IMG/VR virus record: IMGVR_UViG_3300000553_000374
Coordinates: 1-21,936 of that record
Length of the DNA: 21,936 nt
DNA from: a virus
Reading direction: 5' to 3' (one strand)
Of the stretch, positions 1 through 6,932 are shown piece after piece. The stretch's first letter is position 1. The number at the start of each line of letters is the position of its first letter. A program made the translations under genes and the position numbers. Below the pieces are notes generated by a model. That model did no database searches. It was not told the DNA's origin and saw only the letters and a program-made list of their open reading frames with translations.

Positions 1-1
1 T

Positions 2-73
2 GGCCTTCTTGACCCAAATTATGTAAAAAAGAGTAGTGGGTGGAATAACACTTTACTTCATAAAAAACTGTGA
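2..73 (+). CDS. possible C-terminal end of an upstream gene (partial)
   Basis: One forward frame is open from the window edge to TGA at 71-73 and encodes 23 residues beginning GLLDPNYVKKSSGWNN. The other two forward frames stop by 12 and 26. It may be the tail of a gene that starts before the window. Nothing in it identifies a family, and a 23-codon open frame can occur by chance, so this is only a plausible fragment. Confidence 0.3.
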   Translation, partial: GLLDPNYVKKSSGWNNTLLHKKL

Positions 74-104
74 GTTAAATCAACTTTTAAATCATATTTA
101 AGAT

Positions 105-119
105 GAGGTCACAGACCTC
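105..119 (+). other. short hairpin in the leader of the first gene
   Basis: GAGGTC (105-110) and GACCTC (114-119) form a perfect 6-bp stem around a 3-nt ACA loop. It is followed by a pyrimidine-rich run (ccctctccccctct), not a T-run, so it does not look like a standard intrinsic terminator. It lies in the gap of about 87 nt between the upstream fragment and the gene at 161 and could be a leader structure. The role is unknown. Confidence 0.4.
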
Positions 120-160
120 CCCTCTCCCCCTCTATTCGGTAATCTTAAGGAAACTCTAAG

Positions 161-397
161 ATGTTAATGGTTAAAAAGAATGGTAAAGATTTTCTAGCTT
201 TCCTTACTCCTTCAGGTGAAATTGAACTACGAGATTCTAAGTTTAATCCTGAGTCATTTGAACAATTAGATGGTAATGTGGAAATGATGGACATGAAAAC
301 ATTCAATTGGAATGTTGTTCCGGTAGATAACTTCAAAAATCTGTTAAGATTGCGTATCAGCCAGTGTGATTCTGGGCTAAGACGCCAAGCAGTTTAA
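161..397 (+). CDS. small hypothetical protein (78 aa)
   Basis: This is a short, slightly acidic protein with no motif I recognise. The ATG at 161 follows a weak purine stretch (aaggaaactctaag), and the next in-frame ATG comes only two codons later (MLM...), so the start could be either. The sequence is soluble-looking, with no membrane segment or signal peptide. The C-terminal 20 residues are Arg-rich (LLRLRISQ, LRRQ). It stands alone between two gaps of 87-100 nt rather than in a tight overlap, unlike most genes downstream, so it may be its own transcription unit. No function can be assigned. Confidence 0.6.
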   Translation: MLMVKKNGKDFLAFLTPSGEIELRDSKFNPESFEQLDGNVEMMDMKTFNWNVVPVDNFKNLLRLRISQCDSGLRRQAV

Positions 398-421
398 GGA
401 AATATTGTAACGTATGGTAGT

Positions 422-467
422 GTAATTACTTTAATACTTTATAATCACAAAGTCCGACCAATATTGG
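422..467. promoter_or_regulatory. palindrome pair around a TATAAT box; possible operator/promoter
   Basis: The 102-nt gap 398-499 holds GTAATTAC (422-429, an 8-bp palindrome), TATAAT (440-445) and CCAATATTGG (458-467, a perfect 10-bp palindrome). If TATAAT is a -10 box, the 10-bp palindrome would fall around +7 to +16, a usual repressor position. No convincing -35 hexamer sits 16-18 nt upstream of the TATAAT. The next gene (500) has a winged-helix look, so autoregulation is conceivable. The promoter call is weak. Confidence 0.3.
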
Positions 468-499
468 ATCTTCGTGCATCATAAGTATGAGGTTAGATT

Positions 500-727
500 A
501 TGCAATCCGCCGAATCAAAGGCCATCCAAATTTTGGAAAGGGTAAGAGACTTCTACCCTAACGGAATTAAAGAATCTAAACTCCCGTATGATGATGAACT
601 TGTCATGCACCGCTTAACAAATAGAAAATTTTTGAGAACAATAGATGTCATTCTGGAAACCGGCGAAAGCATTTTTGAAATCACTGCTGAGGGTCTTAAA
701 GAGGCCCAAAAGGGAAGGACCCATTGA
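500..727 (+). CDS. small winged-helix-like protein
   Basis: This 75-aa protein has the pattern of a minimal winged helix: helix (residues 5-17), a turn with YPNGIKESKL, helix DDELVMHRLTNRKF, a beta hairpin (RTIDVILETGESIFEIT) and a closing helix AEGLKEAQK. The segment FEITAEGLKEA resembles the wing plus final helix of MarR/PadR-like DNA-binding proteins. SD-like GAGG lies about 8 nt before the ATG at 500. The stop at 725-727 sits 1 nt before the next ATG (729), so the two genes are probably co-translated. It could be a phage transcription regulator. The fold is inferred from the residue pattern only. Confidence 0.6.
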   Translation: MQSAESKAIQILERVRDFYPNGIKESKLPYDDELVMHRLTNRKFLRTIDVILETGESIFEITAEGLKEAQKGRTH

Positions 728-728
728 A

Positions 729-950
729 ATGGCCGTTCCTGTTAACCTTCGAGTCTGCGGAATAGAGTTTGATAGGATCGAACTCAAAAAATCTTTAGAC
801 AAGACCATGGTAGAGGTCACAGATAGTAGATTTGGAGCCTTTACTTTAGACCATCATATGAAATTAGAAATCAAAGAAAACGGAAGATCATCCTCCTTGA
901 ATCTTTCATCAGTCACCTCCTCCTTGCTAGAATGTGCTAAGAAGCAGTAA
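729..950 (+). CDS. small hypothetical protein (73 aa)
   Basis: The frame is open from 645, but the ATG at 645 lies deep inside the preceding gene. The ATG at 729, just after that gene's stop (725-727) and about 9 nt downstream of GGAAGG, is the better start. The protein begins MAVPVNLRVCGIEF and seems beta-rich in its middle (VEVTDSRFGAFTLDHHMKLEIKE) with a Ser-rich C-terminal helix (SSSLNLSSVTSSLLECAKKQ). I do not recognise a family. It sits between a winged-helix-like gene and the helicase gene, in the same direction. Confidence 0.55.
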   Translation: MAVPVNLRVCGIEFDRIELKKSLDKTMVEVTDSRFGAFTLDHHMKLEIKENGRSSSLNLSSVTSSLLECAKKQ

Positions 951-970
951 TAGCTCATAGGAGATGAACG

Positions 971-2938
971 GTGATAGCTGAAGAGGAAGAGGCTTGTCCT
1001 TTAATCACAGACTATACAGACAAAATGGGTCTTTCTCACAAGACCCTTGAGTTACTGTACCGAATCAGATGTCATGATCCTGAAGAGGGTCCAATTCCAA
1101 TTCAGATCCCCCCAACTATTCGAAAGATAACTAAAACCGGTAAGCCCTTTGATATTCGTAATTACCAAACTCAATCTATAGCCCACATGATCAAGATGCA
1201 TCGTTACATTGATGGTCATGCAGTAGGGTTAGGTAAAACCATTTCAGCAATTGTAGGATCAGCCTATCATTTACACAAACGTCCAGGGATGAAGGTGATC
1301 GTCTTCGGGACTAAATCTACTACCTATCAATGGCAGAGTGAGTATGAGAACTTTTCCACTTTAAAAGTTGAAGTACTTCAAGATAAGTATAAGAAGAAGA
1401 AGGGGTCTGAAGCTAGACTAGAACAAATTGAGGACCTATTTAATGGTGATACAGATGTCCTAGTTTGCAAATATTCCTCTCTAGTGGGCCGAAGAAGGAC
1501 TATAGAGGGAGAATTTGACCAAGATGGTAATCCTGTAAACGAAGGCCAAAAAGAAGAGACTTCTCCAGAAGTATTAGCTCTAGTAGCCTTAATGAAAAAA
1601 TATGGGGATAGGCTCATTTTAATCACAGATGAGTGCCAAAAATTTAAATCAACCACCTCTCAAAATAGAAAGATGATTCTTAAAATTCAGCCTTATATTG
1701 CTGCTATTTGGGCCATGACCGCTACTGTCATTCAAAATTCTCTAGATGAATTTTACTCTATTGCAGTAGCAATTGGCATTCGTCCCTTTGGCCCCATGAA
1801 ACCATTTAGGTCAGAATTCTGTATCTATAGACAAGTTCATGTTGGTAAGGGTATTTACAAAGATCAGCTAGAGGGTTATAAAAATGTTAAAAAATTCAAA
1901 GAGGGAATGAGACCCTTTTATTATGGTAGATCCCAAGCTCAGGTTAAAGAGCCGCTACCAAAATTGTCTACTATTTATCATCCAGTGGACCTCGATAAGT
2001 ATCAATCTAAGCTTATTTTGCACGATATCCCTCTTGGGGAATACATTCTCCCGCCTATGGTGAAAAAGGATGTTCATGGGGATCTTTATGAGAAAGAGCG
2101 TGATCCTGATAATGCCATGACTATGTTAGCTGTCACTCAAATGATTGCTAACCACCCATGTCTTCTAGAAAAACATGATTTAAAGGCGTTCCACACTAAG
2201 AATTTATCCCCTAAAGAGGAGGTTTTATTAGATTTACTAGAAGGTGATCTAGCAGGAGAGAAAGTTATTGTATTTACCAAATTCAGGACTTGGATTGACC
2301 GTTTCGAAGCCATTACCAAGAACGGCCATTTCACGGATCGCAAATTCCTCCGTATCACTGGAGCCGAGAATGAGAAACAACGTGAAATAAATAAACAATT
2401 ATTCCAGAATGACCCTAATTACAACCTACTATTTATCAATACCGCTGCTGCTGAGGGGGTTAATCTACAGCAAGCGGCTCACATGGTTCTTCTAGACGCT
2501 CCTTGGAGTTGGGGAGTGCTTATTCAGCTAGTTGGTCGTATGGTTAGAATGGCAAGCCCCCATAGTGCCTGTACGCTTCATGTAGTCCCCGCCAAAGGAA
2601 CCATAGATGAATATGCCATTGACACCTTAAAGGGCAAGGGAGAGCTATTTGAGACTATCCTGGGAGAGTCCTATTCCGCAGGGCTACTCAATGACTCCAA
2701 TGATTTGGACCTTGCATCAGGTATGGAAATGGTTAATGATGACTCTGAATTCCTAAAGCTTCTAAAGGCACATGTTAAGAATATAAAGATGGGGGATTTC
2801 ATTAGTGGCAAGCAGATTAAAGAGGCTGAATTAGAAGGTTCTGATTACAAAATGTCCTTTGATCAACCAGAGAGTAAAAAGAAAGAGAAAAAGAGAGTAT
2901 CAGTGAGTGAGGCTGACCTTGCTAAGTGGGAGTTTTAA
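971..2938 (+). CDS. SNF2-type superfamily 2 DNA helicase/translocase
   Basis: This 655-aa protein has the two RecA-like lobes of SF2/SNF2 ATPases. Motif I is AVGLGKT (84-90), preceded by a Q-motif-like RNYQTQSIAHM (63-73). Motif II is DECQ (220-223), a variant of DEAH/DEXH. Motif III is AMTATVIQN. The second lobe has EKVIVFTKF (motif IV region), NTAAAEGVNLQQA (motif V) and QLVGRMVR (519-526, motif VI). Such enzymes translocate on duplex or branched DNA; in phages they remodel replication forks or recombination intermediates. The start is GTG at 971, with AGGAG at 959-963 and 7-nt spacing. The C-terminal 80 residues are charged and Lys-rich (ESKKKEKKRVS). The next gene overlaps the stop by TAATG. 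Confidence 0.92.
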   Translation: MIAEEEEACPLITDYTDKMGLSHKTLELLYRIRCHDPEEGPIPIQIPPTIRKITKTGKPFDIRNYQTQSIAHMIKMHRYIDGHAVGLGKTISAIVGSAYHLHKRPGMKVIVFGTKSTTYQWQSEYENFSTLKVEVLQDKYKKKKGSEARLEQIEDLFNGDTDVLVCKYSSLVGRRRTIEGEFDQDGNPVNEGQKEETSPEVLALVALMKKYGDRLILITDECQKFKSTTSQNRKMILKIQPYIAAIWAMTATVIQNSLDEFYSIAVAIGIRPFGPMKPFRSEFCIYRQVHVGKGIYKDQLEGYKNVKKFKEGMRPFYYGRSQAQVKEPLPKLSTIYHPVDLDKYQSKLILHDIPLGEYILPPMVKKDVHGDLYEKERDPDNAMTMLAVTQMIANHPCLLEKHDLKAFHTKNLSPKEEVLLDLLEGDLAGEKVIVFTKFRTWIDRFEAITKNGHFTDRKFLRITGAENEKQREINKQLFQNDPNYNLLFINTAAAEGVNLQQAAHMVLLDAPWSWGVLIQLVGRMVRMASPHSACTLHVVPAKGTIDEYAIDTLKGKGELFETILGESYSAGLLNDSNDLDLASGMEMVNDDSEFLKLLKAHVKNIKMGDFISGKQIKEAELEGSDYKMSFDQPESKKKEKKRVSVSEADLAKWEF

Positions 2939-3714
2939 TGGTTATATCAGTCTTCTCGGCGGAGACCTCAGTTTGTCCTAAGTGTCATGGCAACAAAACA
3001 ATTGCCATAGGGGAGAATCTCAGGGAGCCCTGCACCTGTATCGGTATCGCCCTATTAAAAGAGTACACTAGTCCTCTTAAGGACTTTCATTTCTTAAAGT
3101 CAACTAAGCTCTTAGAACCACTTAAAGCTCGTACCAATTTATGCATTGAATGTGAGGACAATGGTATTTGGCAGGCTCATCTTAGGACCGCGCTAATAAG
3201 GCGCAAAATGCCTGAAAAGAGTTGGAAGATTGTATCCCCCACAGAACTAATGTCTCATGCAGTTCCCAGTGGGGATAATGCCCAACAAATGGCGGCTTTA
3301 TACTCTGTAGACCTTCTTATTATCAATGCTCCAGTTTTCTTGCATTATGAGAAGGCTTCGCAGTGGCACGAATTCGTAATAAGTAACAGGCAATCTGCGG
3401 GTCATCCAACCTGGATTGTAGTAAAATCTAGGCCACAGTTTATTGATCAACATCCATCAATGACTTCAAGTTTTAGACAATTAGTTTTAAATCTCCCCAC
3501 TATGAAATTGACTAGAGCTAATACAGTTGACTTAATAGTGAAAAGCAAAACCCCTCAAGTAAAATTAGCCTCAGGTAACGGAATCCCAGGTGTGGATGTA
3601 ACACTGTTGGACTTCCTACCAGAGATGGATGACAGAATTAATTATTTAAAGGAGCATGTTAATGAGTGGAAACGAAAGGCGTCTATCAATAACGGGAATG
3701 ACCTTGAGTCTTGA
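2938..3714 (+). CDS. degenerate DnaC-like helicase loader with N-terminal zinc finger
   Basis: This 258-aa protein starts at the ATG of a TAATG junction with the helicase gene, with GGGAG 5 nt upstream. The N-terminus carries CPKCHGN (C13, C16) and CTC (C32, C34), a zinc-finger arrangement common in phage DnaC/IstB-type loaders. The following region follows DnaC order: a P-loop position at 70-82 (ECEDNGIWQAHLRTALI), a strand-helix pair (WKIVSPTELMSH), a Walker B position VDLLIINAP (124-132), then a helix ending SNRQSAGHPTWIVV where sensor 1 falls. The P-loop GKT is replaced by WQA and the Walker B acidic pair by NA, so ATP hydrolysis is unlikely. I infer a loader-derived adaptor for a replicative helicase. 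The family call rests on pattern, not on a search. Confidence 0.6.
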   Translation: MVISVFSAETSVCPKCHGNKTIAIGENLREPCTCIGIALLKEYTSPLKDFHFLKSTKLLEPLKARTNLCIECEDNGIWQAHLRTALIRRKMPEKSWKIVSPTELMSHAVPSGDNAQQMAALYSVDLLIINAPVFLHYEKASQWHEFVISNRQSAGHPTWIVVKSRPQFIDQHPSMTSSFRQLVLNLPTMKLTRANTVDLIVKSKTPQVKLASGNGIPGVDVTLLDFLPEMDDRINYLKEHVNEWKRKASINNGNDLES

Positions 3715-4003
3715 CATTAAAGATGTCAGTTATGGTGCAGGCCAAAGTCGTTTTTTCAACATGAAGGCTGAAGTTCCGGAGGGAACTGAAGGTGTGGGCT
3801 TCGACAATATTGAGGAAGTAGTTAATCAAAGTTTAGACATGCACTTAGCTATGTGGGAATCCCTCAATATTGCTAAGTACGCAGCAGGAGAGATGAGTGG
3901 GACTGATGCTGCCGCTGCCATCACTAAGGCAAAGGCTCGTGTAAAAAAGATGAGAGAACATCTCGCTTCTCTCAGTAATAATTCAGAGACACCGGAGAGC
4001 TAA
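3662..4003 (+). CDS. hypothetical protein (113 aa)
   Basis: Three ATGs compete: 3656, 3662 and 3698. AAAGGAG (3648-3654) is 7 nt from 3662 but only 1 nt from 3656, so 3662 is chosen even though it overlaps the previous gene by 53 nt. If 3698 is used, the protein starts MTLSLDIKDVSYG. The body has a beta-like N-terminus (LDIKDVSYGAGQSRFFNMKAE) and a long helical second half (FDNIEEVVNQSLDMHLAMWESL; AAAAITKAKARVKKMREHLASL). No family is recognised. It is locked by TAATG to the gene for the SSB-tip-bearing protein, so the two are probably made together and may act together in the recombination module. Confidence 0.65.
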   Translation: MSGNERRLSITGMTLSLDIKDVSYGAGQSRFFNMKAEVPEGTEGVGFDNIEEVVNQSLDMHLAMWESLNIAKYAAGEMSGTDAAAAITKAKARVKKMREHLASLSNNSETPES

Positions 4004-5238
4004 TGCAATTATTGAATGAACTAAAAGCAGAAGTGGTTTTAAAAGATACCGCTATTCTTGGCCAGATCGCAAACCTTAAGACTAGCCTCACTTACAAAAC
4101 CGATTCCAATTCTTATCAATTTGAAGACTATTTCAATATCCTGAACAAAGAGATTAAAGGCATTGATCGAATTGAATTGATGGCCGCTATTCCTCCAGGT
4201 GGGGCACAGTCTTATCTAGTAGAACTATCTACAGCCTTACAGCAAGTGACGGATAAGATTGAAGTAGCACAGATGAAGGCTATCTATTTCCAGGGAAAGC
4301 TTAAATCTGCCCTCCACTTAAGCAACAACCTACTTGCAACTTTTTCTGCATGGTATCAAATCGCTATCTCAGAAAAGCTGAAAGAGGCAGGAGTCAAGAT
4401 TCCAGCCTCCACTCAAAAAGCCTTGGCAGAATCTGAATTCTCTAGACTAATTGGAGACACTGATCTTAATATTGACGGACTTTTATCCGCCGTTGAGGTC
4501 ATGGTGGTTCATCTAAAAGAAATGAGGAAGATCGCTCAAGAGAAGTACAAGCTAGGCACTGATCAAGCTAATGCATCTATTGTAAATTTACCCTTTAATG
4601 GGGTAGGATCGGCTGGTGATAACAGCTTCCCTCTGCTTAAGAAACATTGGAGTTTTACTGAGGACTCTGAACCTGTAGAGTCTCCTGATAATGGCTTTGA
4701 TGATTTAGATGAAGACCCCGCTTATGTTGAAAGACGTAGGGCTGATCAAGTAGAGGTCCCTGAAGGCATTCATAAGATCATTGAATCCTCCTCTCCTGCT
4801 GTTATAGTAGCAGAAGAAGTCTCCGAAGAGGATTTAGGTAAATTTATCACCATTAACGGGATAACGGCTGAAGAATTAACGGATTTAGTAAAAGACAGAG
4901 AGGCATTCATGGCCGCTTATCAAGGGGATTTCACCCCTTTACCACCCGTAGAGGCTGAAGAAATAGTCATGCAAGAACCTGATTCTTTTGTAGCTGAGAG
5001 CCATGCTCCTGCTGAAACTACTACACTTCATGATGACTTCGCTGGAGATATTTTAGTAAAAGCCGGTAAAGCCACTCTTGTCCCCTTGTCAAAGAAAAAG
5101 ATTACTTTTGATGATGACGATGATGCAGAAATTCCAGTAGTAGTAAAGGAAGAAGTTAAGGTAGAAAAGACTGAAACTAAGCCAAAGAAAAAGGTAGTTA
5201 CCTTTGATGATGACGAAGAGGAAGAGATTCCTTTCTAG
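4003..5238 (+). CDS. helical recombination-module protein with an SSB-like C-terminal tip
   Basis: This 411-aa protein falls into three parts. Residues 1-195 are almost entirely helical, including a run with KAIYFQGKLKSALHLSNNLL reminiscent of recombination mediators such as T4 UvsY; that likeness is an impression only. Residues 210-360 are acidic, Pro-rich and probably disordered. The tail has a duplicated module: KKKITFDDDDDAEIP (364-378) and KKKVVTFDDDEEEEIPF (395-411). The last residues, acidic run plus I-P-F, copy the C-terminal tip of bacterial SSB (DFDDDIPF in E. coli), which docks repair and replication proteins. The gene is joined by TAATG upstream and is followed 59 nt later by the ssDNA-binding protein gene. 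I see no OB-fold pattern, so I infer a partner or mediator rather than the SSB itself. Confidence 0.6.
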   Translation: MQLLNELKAEVVLKDTAILGQIANLKTSLTYKTDSNSYQFEDYFNILNKEIKGIDRIELMAAIPPGGAQSYLVELSTALQQVTDKIEVAQMKAIYFQGKLKSALHLSNNLLATFSAWYQIAISEKLKEAGVKIPASTQKALAESEFSRLIGDTDLNIDGLLSAVEVMVVHLKEMRKIAQEKYKLGTDQANASIVNLPFNGVGSAGDNSFPLLKKHWSFTEDSEPVESPDNGFDDLDEDPAYVERRRADQVEVPEGIHKIIESSSPAVIVAEEVSEEDLGKFITINGITAEELTDLVKDREAFMAAYQGDFTPLPPVEAEEIVMQEPDSFVAESHAPAETTTLHDDFAGDILVKAGKATLVPLSKKKITFDDDDDAEIPVVVKEEVKVEKTETKPKKKVVTFDDDEEEEIPF

Positions 5239-5297
5239 ACAATCGTTGTCAAATTTAAAGTTCAAAAAACCAGTATTATCTAACAAGGAGGCCATAA

Positions 5298-6053
5298 ATG
5301 GCGCAGAAGTTTGAAGACGAAGAGGAAGTTGTAGTTCAAAAGGGTAAGGGTAAGAAGCCTATCGAAGATGATGATGATTTCTCTTCTAAGGACAAGAAAA
5401 AGGTTGACGTTGTTGTTAGTGATGACGATGACTGCGAGTTTGGTGATGAAAAGCTCATGTATCGTGGGGATGGTCTAGACCGTCTTCGTCCTGAGAAGGG
5501 TTCAGCCTCTCGTTTTGCCATCGTCCCTTTCTTGAAGACCAAGAAAGCACACAATCACTACATTGACAAGAAGGGCACTTTCCGTTGCACTACTTCTGAT
5601 GAGGGTGAGGGACTTTGCTGCAAGTCATTGGGCAAGCCAAACCTCCAGTTCGTAGCTGTGGTGGTTCACTACACTAACGCGAACTCCAAGACCGGAAAGT
5701 ACACCAAGGAAGTTGAAGCTACTGAGTATGAGATCAAGTATGTTAATCTCTCTCAGACCAATTTCTCGGATATCTCCGCTCTAGTGCAGGAAGATGAGCA
5801 TGTCACTGGTTTTGATATTGTTATGACCCATCGTGAGAATGGCATTGGCTACAAGTTTAGCCGTGCTTCCTCTGAGGCTCGTTGGAAGAAGAAGGGCCTT
5901 ACCGATGAAATTAAGGCAGCTTGTGCCAAGTTTGAAGATGGTGTGCTATTGACCAAAAAGCTTGGTAAGAGACTATCTCCGCTTGAATGGAAGGCTTTGA
6001 TTTCTTCCATTGGTAGCGATGGCGATGAAGATGGGGATAATCAAGATTTGTAA
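5298..6053 (+). CDS. gp32-like single-stranded DNA-binding protein
   Basis: This 251-aa protein has a charged, low-complexity N-terminus (residues 5-52, alternating Asp/Glu and Lys runs). A beta-rich core follows, with RFAIVPFLKTKKAHNHYID, FVAVVVHYTN, EYEIKYVNLSQTNF and GFDIVMTH, the pattern of phage OB-fold SSBs. H85/H87, C97 and C107/C108 are spaced like the zinc site of T4 gp32. The acidic C-terminus (SDGDEDGDNQDL) matches the protein-interaction tails of phage SSBs. SD AAGGAGG lies 7 nt upstream of the start. Arg codons are almost all CGT, unlike the AGA-rich neighbours, which suggests selection for high expression. It coats ssDNA in replication and recombination. A strong terminator follows. 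Confidence 0.8.
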   Translation: MAQKFEDEEEVVVQKGKGKKPIEDDDDFSSKDKKKVDVVVSDDDDCEFGDEKLMYRGDGLDRLRPEKGSASRFAIVPFLKTKKAHNHYIDKKGTFRCTTSDEGEGLCCKSLGKPNLQFVAVVVHYTNANSKTGKYTKEVEATEYEIKYVNLSQTNFSDISALVQEDEHVTGFDIVMTHRENGIGYKFSRASSEARWKKKGLTDEIKAACAKFEDGVLLTKKLGKRLSPLEWKALISSIGSDGDEDGDNQDL

Positions 6054-6068
6054 TTCCCATAATAGTGC

Positions 6069-6110
6069 TGAGGCTATTGGATGACGTTTATCCAATAGCC
6101 TCAATTTTTT
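6069..6110 (+). terminator. intrinsic terminator after the SSB gene
   Basis: TGAGGCTATTGGAT (6069-6082) and ATCCAATAGCCTCA (6090-6103) form a perfect 14-bp stem around a 7-nt loop, followed by ATTTTTT (6104-6110). This is a textbook Rho-independent terminator. It lies 15 nt after the SSB stop and 9 nt before the resolvase ATG, so it should uncouple SSB mRNA level from the genes downstream. Confidence 0.93.
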
Positions 6111-6119
6111 GAGGTAATC

Positions 6120-6923
6120 ATGGCCAAAGTAGCAAAGCCAAAACCAAGTGTAAAAGATAGAATAAAGTTACCACCAGAATTCGATGAAATCTCCTGGACT
6201 ATTGTAGGGATTGATCCCTCTCTTAGTAGGACAGGGCTAGCTATTATGGATAATAATAAAGATACCTATACTTGGACTGCAATTAACTCTTTAAAGCCTG
6301 ATGACTCAAAGGCTCCATCTTGGATTAGATCCGTTATGATGGCCAATTACATCACTGAGTCTGTCCTGAAAAACGGGGCTATGGATGCTGGCTTAATCAT
6401 AGTCATGGAGGCTCCAACACCTGGGAATGACTACTTAAATACCATTAATAAAATCATCCATGCTAAGGTGTTGTCAGAAATAAGGGATCGTTCTGATTAT
6501 TCTAAAATTTGTGTCATGCATGTAAACGCCATGACCATGAGGTCATGCTTAGGTCTGACCGCTAAAGGAAATAACAAACACGAAAATATAGCAAAATCCC
6601 ATGATTATGCTCCAGCCGATGACTTCCCAGGTATTGACTCAGATGCCTGTGATGCTATCCTTCTAGCCCAATTCGGCAGATATTTATCAGATATGTTAAT
6701 GGGTAAAGAAATTGATGATGTGCCGGATAAAATTTCCGCTGCTCTATTTGATTTCACAGATGTTAAAAAGGGTAAAGGCAGGAATGAAAGAATGGTCAAG
6801 AAGGGGATTATTTACAATCCTGCTTATTGGTTTGTATTTGCTCCTACCGTTTACAGTATTAGTGTTAAAGATGCACGAGTCCCACCCAAGAAAAGACTAA
6901 CTAAAATCACCGTAACCATCTAA
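6120..6923 (+). CDS. RuvC-like Holliday junction resolvase
   Basis: This 267-aa protein carries the RNase H-fold signature of RuvC-type endonucleases: IVGIDPSLSRTGLAI (D32 as first catalytic acid), LIIVMEAP (E97 as second) and GIDSDACDAILLAQFGRY (D173, D175 and D178 as candidate C-terminal acids). It should cleave four-way or branched DNA during recombination and before packaging. Classical RuvC is about 170-190 aa. This one has about 25 extra N-terminal residues rich in Lys/Pro and a C-terminal extension of about 60 residues (KKGKGRNERMVKKG... PPKKRLTKITVTI), basic and possibly DNA-contacting. GAGGT is 4-5 nt from the ATG. The gene begins right after the SSB terminator and is followed 9 nt later by recA. 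Confidence 0.85.
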   Translation: MAKVAKPKPSVKDRIKLPPEFDEISWTIVGIDPSLSRTGLAIMDNNKDTYTWTAINSLKPDDSKAPSWIRSVMMANYITESVLKNGAMDAGLIIVMEAPTPGNDYLNTINKIIHAKVLSEIRDRSDYSKICVMHVNAMTMRSCLGLTAKGNNKHENIAKSHDYAPADDFPGIDSDACDAILLAQFGRYLSDMLMGKEIDDVPDKISAALFDFTDVKKGKGRNERMVKKGIIYNPAYWFVFAPTVYSISVKDARVPPKKRLTKITVTI

Positions 6924-6932
6924 GGAGTAGAT

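Noticed and set aside
645-728. Upstream ATG at 645 extending the 73-aa protein
   Set aside because: It lies within the preceding gene; ATG 729 follows that gene's stop directly and has a nearby purine-rich SD.
5238-5279. Promoter with TTGTCA (5246-5251) and TATTAT (5274-5279), and the GACAA/TTGTC hairpin at 5238-5250
   Set aside because: The spacing of 22 nt is too long for a sigma70-type promoter, and the 5-bp stem without a T-run is too weak to call a terminator.
6712-6900. 62-aa forward frame inside the resolvase gene
   Set aside because: It is fully inside a gene with clear RuvC motifs, in another frame, with no SD or family signal.
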